The notes under the pieces: generated by a model
Databases searched by the model: none
What the model was told of the DNA's origin: nothing
What the model saw: only the letters and a program-made list of their open reading frames with translations
DNA from: Endozoicomonas ascidiicola
Lineage (GTDB): Bacteria; Pseudomonadota; Gammaproteobacteria; Pseudomonadales; Endozoicomonadaceae
Assembly: GCF_001646945.1 (NCBI RefSeq)
Contig: NZ_LUTV01000001.1
Span: 903,935 to 967,934, forward strand
Direction: 5' to 3'
DNA: 64,000 nt
Shown here: piece by piece, positions 27,450-36,200 of the stretch
Position numbering within the stretch: the stretch's first letter is position 1
Layout of the letters: the number at the start of each line of letters is the position of its first letter
Made by a program: the position numbers and the translations under genes

Positions 27450-28676
27450 TTAACGGAGCAGAGCCAGCACGTTTTGAGACATGGCATTGGCCTGACTCAG
27501 AATGGCAGTACCTGCCTGCTGCATTACCTGATACTTACTCAGGTTGGCAGTTTCCATGGCAAAGTCGGTATCCATAATACGAGACTTGGAAGCCGTTACG
27601 TTTTCACGGATATTGGCCAGGTTGTTAATGGTGGAAGTCAGACGGTTCTGGGTAGCACCAAGCATAGCGCGTTCAGAATCAACCTGAGATAAGGCCTTAT
27701 CGATAATGCTAACAGCATCATCAGCACCACTTGATGTCGTTAAATTCAAAGAATCAACAGAAGAAGCTGCGGCTCCAGCAGTACCTGCCAAAGTAGCTGA
27801 GGTAGTAGCTTCACCAAGTATTCCCAAATCACCAGCGGCTGTTAGAGCGGTATCTAGTTCGAAGTTGCCGACTGTTGCAAAATCTGCATCTACTCGAAGA
27901 ACCTGAACATCACCACCACCATTAACTACAGCAGTAAGAGCACCCTCCACCAAGTCTCCTGCGGCAACTTCAGCCTCAAAAACAGCATTTAATTTAGAAG
28001 CGATATCCTCAGCAGTATCGGTATTTGTGAAATTAACATCCACACTATTTGTACCACCATCTACAGATACAGCCACTGTCTCAGCCGCCTCTCTACTTCC
28101 ATGGGATATGTCACCACTATCAATAGTGGCAAGAAGAGTTACTCCTGCTACTGCACCTGTCCCCAAATCTGAGGCGGAAGCTGAGTTAATACTGAAAGTG
28201 ATTTTGTCAGCTGCAGTTGCTGTTGAACCAACCTGAAAACTTTTACTAGTAAATGTTCCGTCAAGTAGTTGAACACCACCAAATGAAGTAGTTGTAGATA
28301 TACGATTCATCTCAGCTTTCAAAGCGGTCACTTCATCATTAAGCGCTGTTCGTTCAGCGATTCCATTGGAATCATTAGAAGCCTGAAGCGCCAAATCACG
28401 CATTCTCTGAAGAATCGCAGTAGACTCATTCAACGCACCTTCAGCAGTTTGGGCAAGAGAAATACCATCACTACCATTTCGAATAGCCACTGAAAGACCA
28501 CTGGCCTGAGATTGCAAACGGTTAGCGATCTGCAAACCAGCCGCATCGTCCTTGGCGCTATTGATTCTTAAACCTGAAGACAGGCGTTGCATAGAAGTCT
28601 GAAGCCCGCTTTCAGTGCTCATCAGCTGACGCTGGGCATTTAGAGAGAAGACGTTGGTATTAACGGTCATTGCCAT
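27450..28676 (-). CDS. fliC: flagellin (lateral type, LafA-like)
   Basis: A 408-aa filament subunit. The conserved D0/D1 N-terminus [18 protein letters not shown] continues through [27 protein letters not shown]. The C-terminus has [27 protein letters not shown] and ends [10 protein letters not shown]. The central 150-300 region is Ala/Thr/Asp-rich variable domain. It is the only flagellin gene in the window and is transcribed alone, with a candidate FliA promoter and a strong terminator. GGAG lies 10 bases before ATG 28676. Confidence 0.96.
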   Translation of the reverse strand: MAMTVNTNVFSLNAQRQLMSTESGLQTSMQRLSSGLRINSAKDDAAGLQIANRLQSQASGLSVAIRNGSDGISLAQTAEGALNESTAILQRMRDLALQASNDSNGIAERTALNDEVTALKAEMNRISTTTSFGGVQLLDGTFTSKSFQVGSTATAADKITFSINSASASDLGTGAVAGVTLLATIDSGDISHGSREAAETVAVSVDGGTNSVDVNFTNTDTAEDIASKLNAVFEAEVAAGDLVEGALTAVVNGGGDVQVLRVDADFATVGNFELDTALTAAGDLGILGEATTSATLAGTAGAAASSVDSLNLTTSSGADDAVSIIDKALSQVDSERAMLGATQNRLTSTINNLANIRENVTASKSRIMDTDFAMETANLSKYQVMQQAGTAILSQANAMSQNVLALLR

Positions 28677-28762
28677 TTTATTATTTCTCCATCCATGGAT
28701 TGTTCGCTATTGAATTCAGCGTACTTCGTCTTTTTCCTTCGCAAAGAATCGCTGATCCCCAC

Positions 28763-28790
28763 TATTCGGAGGTCTTTGACTTTCACTTAA
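28763..28790 (-). promoter_or_regulatory. candidate sigma-28 promoter of fliC
   Basis: On minus, TTAAGTGA (28790-28783), a 12-bp spacer, then TCCGAATA (28770-28763). Read as TAAG-N15-TCCGA it has the same spacing as the flgM candidate. It would give a leader of about 80 bases. Confidence 0.45.
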
Positions 28791-28861
28791 ATCAATTAAT
28801 GCTTTTTTTCAGTCGTTTTAAGAGTAAAAAAATGATTCTATATATCTATAGGAATTCTTAG

Positions 28862-28952
28862 GTCGGTAATCCCAAAGGGATTGCCGACAATAAAGCCCGC
28901 CAACTCATCAGAAGTGATCACCGACAATCTTGAAGGGTTAGCGATCGGCGGG
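28862..28952 (+). promoter_or_regulatory. structured leader upstream of fliQ
   Basis: A 12-bp stem with one G-T pair (GTCGGTAATCCC / GGGATTGCCGAC, 3-base loop, 28862-28888) is followed by GCCCGCC and, about 45 bases on, its complement GGCGGGC. Neither stem ends in a T-run. The two nested structures fill most of the space between the fliC promoter region and the fliQ start, in a 304-bp gap that otherwise holds only AT-rich sequence. Confidence 0.45.
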
Positions 28953-28980
28953 CAAAAATTCAATACAAAAGGAAGAACCC

Positions 28981-29250
28981 ATGACACCGGAAGTTGTGGT
29001 CGACCTATTCAGAGACGCCCTCACCCTGGTGGTGATGATGGTGTCTGTCATTGTTATGCCAGGCCTGTTGATCGGGCTTGTGGTCAGTACCATTCAGGCG
29101 GCTACGCAAATCAACGAACAAACCCTGAGCTTTCTCCCCCGATTGCTGGCAACACTGATCACCATTGGCCTGACGGGGAACTGGTTAATTCAGGAGTTTA
29201 TGGATCTGTTTATCCGGCTCTATGAAATCATTCCGGAGCTGCTGGTCTGA
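28981..29250 (+). CDS. fliQ: flagellar export gate protein FliQ
   Basis: An 89-aa export-gate subunit with two membrane hairpin helices. MTPEVVVDLFRDALTLVVMM and TQINEQTLSFLPRLLATLI (with the conserved QINEQTLSF patch) are diagnostic. AGGAAG precedes ATG 28981. Its stop overlaps the fliR start as TGATGA. It opens the plus-strand export-gate operon fliQ-fliR-flhB-flhA-fliM-fliN-fliP, an unusual order because fliP comes last. Confidence 0.95.
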   Translation: MTPEVVVDLFRDALTLVVMMVSVIVMPGLLIGLVVSTIQAATQINEQTLSFLPRLLATLITIGLTGNWLIQEFMDLFIRLYEIIPELLV

Positions 29251-30023
29251 TGATTGACGTTACTTCCACCGAGCTAACCGGCTGGATCGGCCAATATCTG
29301 TGGCCATTATTCCGCATTGTTGCCCTGTTTATGGTGATGCCATTGTTCAGCAGCCGTGTTGTTGCGCCAAGGGTTCGCCTGTTAATGGCCATGGCGATTA
29401 CCTTTCTGGTGTCGCCTTTACTGCCAGCAGTTCCCGCTGTTGAGCCACTGTCGACAACTGCGCTGATGATTACCCTGCAACAGCTGATGATTGGTTTTGT
29501 CATGGGTATGGTGCTGCAAATCTACTTTGCCATTTTCACCTCCGCCGGAGAGATGATATCCATGCAAATGGGCCTGGGCATGTCCGTGATGGTGGACCCG
29601 ATCAATGGCGTGCAGATTCCAGTCATCTCCCAGCTATTCCAGTTGTTGAGCTTTCTGATGTTTCTGGCGGTCGATGGCCACCTCGTTGCTATTTCTGTGG
29701 TGATTGAAAGCTTCAACACCATTCCCATCGCACCGTTTAGCCTTGCCAATATCGCCCTCGAAGAATTACCCGGCATCGTGTCGTGGATGTTTGCCAGCGC
29801 CCTGCTGATGGTGGTGCCGGCCATTATCTCTCTGCTGATTGTGTCGTTTACCTTTGGGGTGATGAACCGTTCTGCGCCACAGTTCAATATTTTCAGCTTG
29901 GGTTTTCCTCTGACTATGTTGGGCGGGCTGATTATTCTGATGCTGGTTAGCACCCGGTTCTCCGGTATTTTCCTGAACTTCACCCGTCAAGGGTTGGAGT
30001 CACTGTCACAGTTCGTGCTCTAA
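29250..30023 (+). CDS. fliR: flagellar export gate protein FliR
   Basis: A 257-aa export-gate subunit with five to six membrane segments that assembles with FliP and FliQ into the export pore. FRIVALFMVMPLFSSRVVAPRVRLLMA near the N-terminus, then GEMISMQMGLGMSVMVDPINGVQIPVISQL split across 92-121, match the family. It overlaps fliQ by one base and precedes flhB by 12 bases. Confidence 0.95.
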   Translation: MIDVTSTELTGWIGQYLWPLFRIVALFMVMPLFSSRVVAPRVRLLMAMAITFLVSPLLPAVPAVEPLSTTALMITLQQLMIGFVMGMVLQIYFAIFTSAGEMISMQMGLGMSVMVDPINGVQIPVISQLFQLLSFLMFLAVDGHLVAISVVIESFNTIPIAPFSLANIALEELPGIVSWMFASALLMVVPAIISLLIVSFTFGVMNRSAPQFNIFSLGFPLTMLGGLIILMLVSTRFSGIFLNFTRQGLESLSQFVL

Positions 30024-30035
30024 AGGAGATAAAGA

Positions 30036-31181
30036 GTGGCAGAAGAATCAGAAGATCAGGATCGCTCCGAAGAACCCTCGGAACGAAAAATTCAGAAAAG
30101 CCGTGAAGAAGGACAAATCCCCCGTTCCCGAGAATTAGTCACGGCCGCGTTAATCAGTGCCACTCTGTTGTCTTTCTGGCTCAGCGGCACTCTGGTCAGC
30201 GAGCAACTACAGGGTGTGATGGCCACCAGCTTCACGTTTGATAAAGAAGTATTACGGCAAGAAGATTGGCTGAAAGACCATTTAATACAAAGCCTATCCA
30301 ACGGTTTCACCGGCCTTTATCCCTTCTTTATATTAATTATTCTGGCCACTATTGGCGCATCACTACTTCTGGGCGGCTGGTTATTCAGCAATAAACTCCT
30401 GCAATTCAAAGGCGAACGCATCAGCCCCATTAAAGGCATACAACGGATGTTTTCTGTTCGTTCGTTAATGGAAGCCATCAAATCCATCGCCAAAGTTATC
30501 TTATTGGGTTTTTGCCTCTGGCTCAGCGCTCAGTGGTTCTTTGAAGAGTTATTAACCCTGAATCGAATGCCACTCGGCTCCGCTCTGATTCTCGGGATTG
30601 GTTACCTGTTTAAAGCCATTGGGGTAATGACGCTGGCTTTGGTTATCATCTGCCTGATTGACGTCCCATTCCAACGCTGGAGCCACCTGAAAAAGTTACG
30701 CATGACACACAAGGAAGTACGTGATGAAATGAAAGAGTCAGAAGGCCAGCCCGAAGTGCGCTCCCGCCTGCGGGAAAAGCAGCAGGAAATCTCCGGTCGT
30801 CGTATGATGCAAGCGGTGCCCGGTGCGGATGTCATCATTACCAATCCAACCCATTATGCGGTCGCTGTCCGCTATGATCAGGATCGGGCTAGAGCGCCTT
30901 ATCTGGTGGCCAAGGGGGTAGATCAGGTAGCATTAAGAATCTGCGCAGTGGCCAGAGAGTACAATCGCCCGGTAGTTCAGTCGCCGGTGCTGGCAAGAGT
31001 CGTCTATCACACCACCGATCTGAATCAGGAAATTTCAGATGAACTTTATGTGGCAGTGGCTCAGGTGTTGGCGTATATCAAGCACCTGAATGACTATCAG
31101 GCCGGATTAATAACCACATCACCAGATATGCCAGCGCCGGAAGTGCCTAGAGCATTTCAGGATAAGTGGGATAAACAATAA
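30036..31181 (+). CDS. flhB: flagellar export switch protein FlhB
   Basis: A 381-aa inner-membrane protein with four membrane segments and a cytoplasmic C-domain that changes export specificity from hook to filament. The self-cleavage site NPTH is at 270-273 (TNPTHYAVAVRYD). The N-terminus SEEPSERKIQKSREEGQIPRS is typical. It starts with GTG 30036 behind an AAAGGAG site. The length matches E. coli (382). Confidence 0.96.
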   Translation: MAEESEDQDRSEEPSERKIQKSREEGQIPRSRELVTAALISATLLSFWLSGTLVSEQLQGVMATSFTFDKEVLRQEDWLKDHLIQSLSNGFTGLYPFFILIILATIGASLLLGGWLFSNKLLQFKGERISPIKGIQRMFSVRSLMEAIKSIAKVILLGFCLWLSAQWFFEELLTLNRMPLGSALILGIGYLFKAIGVMTLALVIICLIDVPFQRWSHLKKLRMTHKEVRDEMKESEGQPEVRSRLREKQQEISGRRMMQAVPGADVIITNPTHYAVAVRYDQDRARAPYLVAKGVDQVALRICAVAREYNRPVVQSPVLARVVYHTTDLNQEISDELYVAVAQVLAYIKHLNDYQAGLITTSPDMPAPEVPRAFQDKWDKQ

Positions 31182-31199
31182 AAAACGGATTTTCAGACA

Positions 31200-33296
31200 A
31201 TGATCAGGGAAGCTCAACGTCTGCTTGGAGAACTCTCAGTACGCACCAACGGTTTCCGGGTGGGGGTTCCAATCGTCGTGCTCATGACACTGGCCATGGT
31301 GACTTTGCCCATGCCACCGTTCATGTTGGATGCACTGTTCACCTTTAATATCGCCCTTTCATTACTAATCCTACTCGTAAGCGTATACTCACTTCGACCT
31401 TTGGATTTTGCCGTTTTCCCAACCATTCTGCTGGTATCTACTTTACTGCGGCTGGCACTGAATGTTGCTTCGACGCGAGTCGTTCTGCTGAATGGTCATA
31501 CCGGTGCAGACGCTGCCGGAAAAGTGATTCAATCCTTTGGTGAAGTGGTGATCGGTAATAACTACGTTGTTGGTCTCGTGGTCTTCGCCATTCTGGTCAT
31601 TATCAACTTTGTGGTGGTCACCAAAGGCGCTGGCCGTATATCCGAAGTAACCGCCCGCTTCACACTGGATGCCTTACCCGGCAAACAGATGGCCATCGAC
31701 GCCGATCTCAATGCCGGCATTATTGACCAGCAAAGCGCCAGTGATCGTCGTGAAAATGTACGTCGGGAGGCAGACTTCTATGGTTCCATGGACGGTGCCA
31801 GTAAGTTTGTTCGTGGCGATGCCATGGCCGGTCTGCTGATTCTTGCCATTAATATTATTGGTGGAATGTTGATTGGCACACTGGCCCACAACCTGTCCGC
31901 CGGTGATGCCTTTTCGGTATATGCCCTGCTCACCATTGGTGATGGCCTGGTTGCCCAGATTCCTTCGCTGCTGTTATCCACAGCCGCGGCTCTAATGGTC
32001 ACCCGGGTGTCTGAATCCGCTGATATGGGGAATCAGGTTTCAGAGCAAATGCTCTCTTCCCCGAAAGCCATGATTCTCACCGGTACTATTTTGATCGTTA
32101 TGGGTTTAGTACCCGGTATGCCGCTTGTGCCGTTTACCGGCCTCGGTGCATTGGTGTTGCTAGTCGTCTGGTGGCTTCAGAAAAATATTTCTGGTGATGC
32201 TGTCGAAGAGTCAGATAAGCCAGATCCGACGTCTGTAGAAACGCCATGGTCCTGGGGTGACATTCCGCCTGTGGATACATTGAAGATGGAGCTGGGATTT
32301 CGCCTCATCGCTCTGGCGGATGAAAAACAAGGCGGACAGCTGCTGACCCAGATAAAAGGCATTCGCAAAAGCCAATCACGTCTATTGGGGTTTCTGATTC
32401 CCAGCGTCCATATAAAAGACAATCTAAGCCTGAAACCCGACGCCTATACCATCGAATTAAAAGGCGTTGTTGTGGCAGAAGGTCAGGTGGATCCGGGCAT
32501 GCTGCTGGCCATAAACCCCGGGGAAGTCTTTGGCGACATCAACGGAACGCCCACCAAAGACCCCGCCTATCAACTGGATGCCCTGTGGATTGAACCCGGC
32601 GAAAGAGATCACGCATCAGGTCTTGGCTACACCGTGGTTGACCCTGCCAGTGTCATGGCAACGCATTTGAACAAAGTGATTGATGAGCACGCCAGTGAAT
32701 TGCTTGGCCACGATGAGGTCGAACAGCTTGTTGATAAATTACGACACTATTCCCCTAAATTGGCGGATGAACTTATCCCCAAGAAAATCTCCATCAGTAT
32801 CTTCTCAAAGGTACTCAGGGAATTATTATTGGAAGATGTGCCCGTTAGCGATATTCGCACCATTGGCTCAACACTTCTGGAATCCTCAGAAAACAAAAAA
32901 GAGCCCTGGCAGCTAACTGCTGAAGTTCGAGTTGCTCTTCGTCGAGCCATCATTCAAAACTTGGTAGGCAGTCAGGAATCATTACCGGCCATCACCATGA
33001 GCCCTGAGCTGGAACAGATTTTGATGCAAAGCTATCAACAAGCGATTAAAAACACACACTTCTCGCCAGATAGCCTACCTCTTGAGCCCGGAATTGCAGA
33101 ACAGCTCCAACAGCAGTTGCCCGAAGTTGCCGACAAAATGATCGCCGAAGGCAAGCCGCCCATCATGCTGGTGAATGATTCAATCCGTCCAGCCATGGCC
33201 CGTTATGCAAGGCTTTGCACCGAAGGCATGCATGTATTGTCGTTTAATGAGATACCGGAGAATAAAGAAGTCGTCATTGTGGGCAAGGTTGGTTAA
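31200..33296 (+). CDS. flhA: flagellar export platform protein FlhA
   Basis: A 698-aa inner-membrane protein; its cytoplasmic nonamer ring docks chaperone-substrate complexes. The N-terminal half has eight membrane segments, with LRPLDFAVFPTILLVSTLLRLALNVASTR (the most conserved FlhA block) and LDALPGKQMAIDADLNAGIID. The C-terminal cytoplasmic domain runs from about 350. Length is normal. It is followed after 79 bases by fliM. Confidence 0.96.
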   Translation: MIREAQRLLGELSVRTNGFRVGVPIVVLMTLAMVTLPMPPFMLDALFTFNIALSLLILLVSVYSLRPLDFAVFPTILLVSTLLRLALNVASTRVVLLNGHTGADAAGKVIQSFGEVVIGNNYVVGLVVFAILVIINFVVVTKGAGRISEVTARFTLDALPGKQMAIDADLNAGIIDQQSASDRRENVRREADFYGSMDGASKFVRGDAMAGLLILAINIIGGMLIGTLAHNLSAGDAFSVYALLTIGDGLVAQIPSLLLSTAAALMVTRVSESADMGNQVSEQMLSSPKAMILTGTILIVMGLVPGMPLVPFTGLGALVLLVVWWLQKNISGDAVEESDKPDPTSVETPWSWGDIPPVDTLKMELGFRLIALADEKQGGQLLTQIKGIRKSQSRLLGFLIPSVHIKDNLSLKPDAYTIELKGVVVAEGQVDPGMLLAINPGEVFGDINGTPTKDPAYQLDALWIEPGERDHASGLGYTVVDPASVMATHLNKVIDEHASELLGHDEVEQLVDKLRHYSPKLADELIPKKISISIFSKVLRELLLEDVPVSDIRTIGSTLLESSENKKEPWQLTAEVRVALRRAIIQNLVGSQESLPAITMSPELEQILMQSYQQAIKNTHFSPDSLPLEPGIAEQLQQQLPEVADKMIAEGKPPIMLVNDSIRPAMARYARLCTEGMHVLSFNEIPENKEVVIVGKVG

Positions 33297-33375
33297 ACGT
33301 GGATGTTTGTTTTTATCCACTGATAGCGGTATCTTGAATTAGTCAACTACTGAGTTGTGGCCTTACGGGATTTCC

Positions 33376-34413
33376 ATGGATCGGAAAACAAAATCTCATC
33401 TGAACGGCAATGCATTTTCAGGTTCGCCGCTTTCAGGTTCACCAAAAGTACAAAAGGTTCACTCTTCATCTGAGTTTCAGAATCTGGAAACTTATGATCT
33501 GACGAATCCGGATTATAAGATTCATGATTTACTGCCGACGCTTGAGCTAATTAATCAGCGATTCTCTCAGCTGTTCCGTCATGCTATCAGCAGTATCTTT
33601 CGCTGCAACATTGACGTCCAATTTGATCGGGTTGATTCCTTACAAGTGGGCGACTACCTGTCCGATGAATCCACGCCTGACCTGAAACACATCTATAAAT
33701 CCACCACCCTGCGCTGTTCCGGCTTTATGGCACTGGAATCGCCCATGCTGTTTTCACTTGTGGATATCTTTTTCAGTGGCTCTGGCGACACTCTCAGCCC
33801 ACAACGGCAGGAACTAACGACAGCGGAGATACGAATTCTCAACCGGGTTCTCAAAGCATCAGCAGATAAACAAACCGAAGCCTGGAGCAGTATCCTATCG
33901 TTCAAAATTAAACTAGCTGAGACTTATAACAGCCCGATCTCTACGCTGTTCCGGTCTGATACAGAAATCATTCTACTCAGCCAGTTCACCCTGCAACTTG
34001 GAAACAATACATCCAGCTTTCATCTGGTGATGCCTTATCAGGCTTTGGAGCCGGTTAGAGAAAAACTGCAGGCATTCAAAGTAGCAGAGCAGGATCCGCA
34101 GTGGCAGCGCAACATGCTGCAGGGCCTGATGCAGGCACCTTTGGATTTATCGGCCAGGCTTTGTGAAGTCGACGTCAGCCTGAGAGACGTCATGCGCCTT
34201 AAACCTGGTCAGATTATTCAGGTCGATATTCCCCCCAGTGTCACCGTGAAAGTTGCCGGCATGCCAACCTTTAAAGCGTCTGTCTGTTCCGTACAGAACT
34301 CTCTTGCCATGAAAATAACAAAAAAACTCCACACCGAAGAGGCTGATAGAAGTTCTGACTTTTATCAGCCAGAAGAGCCAGAGGGACCAGAGGAGAAAGA
34401 AGTCTATGAATGA
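33376..34413 (+). CDS. fliM: flagellar switch protein FliM, divergent
   Basis: A 345-aa C-ring switch subunit recognised by YDLTNPDYKIHDLLPTLELINQRFSQLFRHAI and the C-terminal SpoA domain (DLSARLCEVDVSLRDVMRLKPGQIIQVDIP). Two standard parts are altered. The N-terminal EIDALL-type CheY-binding peptide is absent, replaced by a Ser/Gly/Pro-rich tail. The GGxG motif of the middle domain reads FFSGSGDTL. ATG 33376 is preferred to TTG 33355. It overlaps fliN by 8 bases. Confidence 0.88.
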   Translation: MDRKTKSHLNGNAFSGSPLSGSPKVQKVHSSSEFQNLETYDLTNPDYKIHDLLPTLELINQRFSQLFRHAISSIFRCNIDVQFDRVDSLQVGDYLSDESTPDLKHIYKSTTLRCSGFMALESPMLFSLVDIFFSGSGDTLSPQRQELTTAEIRILNRVLKASADKQTEAWSSILSFKIKLAETYNSPISTLFRSDTEIILLSQFTLQLGNNTSSFHLVMPYQALEPVREKLQAFKVAEQDPQWQRNMLQGLMQAPLDLSARLCEVDVSLRDVMRLKPGQIIQVDIPPSVTVKVAGMPTFKASVCSVQNSLAMKITKKLHTEEADRSSDFYQPEEPEGPEEKEVYE

Positions 34414-34801
34414 AGAAAATGATAACGAACATGAAGACGACAACATGCCGTCTGATGCAGCCAGTGTAAGTTTTCAGGACAGCCTGGAATCTGAACAGTC
34501 GGCTCCGGCCTCTGATGAAAGCAACAACCTGCCTCAGGCGATGAGCGATCTGGGCATGATTCTGGATATTCCTGTCACGTTGTCACTGGAACTGGGCAGC
34601 ACCAAAATCAACATTGGTGATCTGATGCGGCTTAATAAAGGCTCCATTGTTGAGTTGGAAAAAGAAGCATCGGAGCCATTGGAAGTTATGGTCAATGGTA
34701 AGTTAATTGCCTATGCAGAGGTGGTGGTTATTCATGATAAATACGGAATTCGTTTTCTGGATGTAGTCAGTGAATCCGAGCGGCTGAAACACGTATCCTG
34801 A
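34406..34801 (+). CDS. fliN: flagellar switch protein FliN
   Basis: A 131-aa C-ring protein. An acidic unstructured N-terminus (about 1-45) precedes the SpoA domain MILDIPVTLSLELGSTKINIGDLMRLNKGSIVELEK, ending in YAEVVVIHDKYGIRFLDVV. It interacts with FliM and with FliH. It overlaps the fliM end by 8 bases and is followed with no gap by fliP. Confidence 0.95.
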   Translation: MNEENDNEHEDDNMPSDAASVSFQDSLESEQSAPASDESNNLPQAMSDLGMILDIPVTLSLELGSTKINIGDLMRLNKGSIVELEKEASEPLEVMVNGKLIAYAEVVVIHDKYGIRFLDVVSESERLKHVS

Positions 34802-35551
34802 ATGAATAGAAGACTCTGGTTAGTTTTCACGCTGCTGCCGGTCGTTCTCTTGGCTATTCCGTTACCCGGGTTGGCGGAATCCGGCCTGCCTCTCATTTCA
34901 ATCACCAATGACGGTGACACTACCGAGTACAGCGCCAGCCTGCAGATTCTGATTCTCATGACGGCGCTGAGTTTCATCCCGGCTGCGCTGCTGATGATGA
35001 CCTCATTCACCCGCATCATTATTGTCATGGCTATTCTTCGTCAGGCCATGGGTCTTCAACAAACACCGCCAAATCAGGTCCTTCTGGGTATAACACTGGC
35101 TCTGACGCTACTGATTATGACGCCCTTATTTGAAACTATATATGCAGAAGCCATCACGCCCTATCTGGAAGAAAGCTACACGTTGATGGAGGCATTAAAA
35201 CAAGCCAGCATTCCTGTAAAAGATTTTATGCTGAAACAAACACGGGAAACCGATCTTCAGTTGTTTTATGGCATTGCCAACAAAGAGATTCCACAGAACA
35301 TAGATAGCACACCGCTTTCTATCGCAATACCCGCCTTTGTGACCAGTGAGTTGAAAACGGCATTCCAAATCGGCTTTATTATTTATATACCCTTTCTGGT
35401 GATCGACCTTGTGGTGGCCAGTGTTCTGATGGCCATGGGTATGATCATGTTGTCGCCACAAATGATTTCCCTGCCATTCAAACTGATGCTCTTTGTTCTG
35501 GTGGATGGCTGGGCCATGATCATGGGCACCATGGCATCGAGTTTTTTCTGA
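34802..35551 (+). CDS. fliP: flagellar export gate protein FliP
   Basis: A 249-aa export-gate core subunit with a cleavable signal peptide (about 1-25, ending PGLAE) and four membrane segments. LIFMT-type block [27 protein letters not shown] and [12 protein letters not shown] are diagnostic, as is [26 protein letters not shown]. No fliO gene precedes it; fliN is directly adjacent. A small membrane protein gene follows after 2 bases. Confidence 0.96.
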   Translation: MNRRLWLVFTLLPVVLLAIPLPGLAESGLPLISITNDGDTTEYSASLQILILMTALSFIPAALLMMTSFTRIIIVMAILRQAMGLQQTPPNQVLLGITLALTLLIMTPLFETIYAEAITPYLEESYTLMEALKQASIPVKDFMLKQTRETDLQLFYGIANKEIPQNIDSTPLSIAIPAFVTSELKTAFQIGFIIYIPFLVIDLVVASVLMAMGMIMLSPQMISLPFKLMLFVLVDGWAMIMGTMASSFF

Positions 35552-35553
35552 TT

Positions 35554-35724
35554 ATGAAACGATGGACGTACGCCCTTATCATTCTAATGCTGGCCATCGC
35601 TTTTATGCTCAGTATCTACGCATACTACATCTATTATCGATATCCCGGCATGGATATGGGTATTTTGGATTTTCTTGTCAACATGTTCAGTAGACTACTT
35701 CGTTTCATTGTTGGTGCAATTTGA
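35554..35724 (+). CDS. small single-pass membrane protein after fliP
   Basis: A 56-aa frame starting 2 bases after the fliP stop: MKRWTYALIILMLAIAFMLS begins the protein, with a membrane helix at about 6-27, a Tyr-rich stretch YAYYIYYRY, then an amphipathic tail with FSRLLRF. The tight spacing suggests it is translated with the export-gate operon. It is too short and unlike FliO (no soluble domain) to be named. It could be a diverged FliO replacement or an assembly factor. No family is recognised. Confidence 0.55.
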   Translation: MKRWTYALIILMLAIAFMLSIYAYYIYYRYPGMDMGILDFLVNMFSRLLRFIVGAI

Positions 35725-35748
35725 GTACGCGGGCTTTGCAATAACACC

Positions 35749-35754
35749 TATAAT
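35749..35754 (+). promoter_or_regulatory. perfect -10 box before NTF2-like gene
   Basis: TATAAT lies 26 bases before the ATG at 35781. No matching -35 hexamer is seen 16-18 bases upstream. Confidence 0.3.
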
Positions 35755-35780
35755 CTTTCATTTTCTAGCGAGAAAAAATC

Positions 35781-36158
35781 ATGCTTGATCAAGAAATGCT
35801 GGATATCTGTAAGGCCGGTATTGCGGAGTGGCAAAAAGCATTTAACTTACAAAATGCTAAGGGCTGCTCAGAACAATATCTGGAAAATACAATCATGGAG
35901 GCGCTGCCCTTCGGAACGTTTACAGGGCGCAAAGCTATTGAGGAGTTCTGGCAGGGCATCATGGATCAGGGGTTTAAAGATGTTGATTACACCGATGTCC
36001 ATTGGGAGCCTGAGAAAGACAATGACGGTTATATCCTTACGGCAAAATGGACCATGAACAAAGCTTACGGTGTCGTTCATCGCGAGCACTGGATTATCGA
36101 TACTGATGGTAAAGCCCGCCTGAAAAGCGATGACTTTGAAGTTCAGGGTGAACGATAA
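35781..36158 (+). CDS. NTF2-like/SnoaL-type fold protein
   Basis: A 125-aa cone-fold protein. The helix IAEWQKAFNLQNAKGCSEQY, then LPFGTFTGRKAIEEFWQGIMDQGF, and strands ending WTMNKAYGVVHREHWIIDTDGKARLKSDDFEV follow the SnoaL/DUF4440 layout. Such proteins include small isomerases, hydrolases and binding modules, so no reaction can be given. It is transcribed alone, with a -10 box upstream and a strong bidirectional hairpin downstream. It is not a known flagellar part. Confidence 0.7.
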   Translation: MLDQEMLDICKAGIAEWQKAFNLQNAKGCSEQYLENTIMEALPFGTFTGRKAIEEFWQGIMDQGFKDVDYTDVHWEPEKDNDGYILTAKWTMNKAYGVVHREHWIIDTDGKARLKSDDFEVQGER

Positions 36159-36168
36159 GCTCTGCCTG

Positions 36169-36200
36169 ATACTAAGAGAAGCTTATGCTTCTCTTAGTAT
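36169..36200. terminator. bidirectional terminator hairpin
   Basis: A perfect 14-bp stem (ATACTAAGAGAAGC / GCTTCTCTTAGTAT) with loop TTAT. The loop holds the TAA stop of the minus-strand HsdM-HsdS-like gene. Only short T-runs follow, so it is likely but not certain as an intrinsic terminator. Confidence 0.65.
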
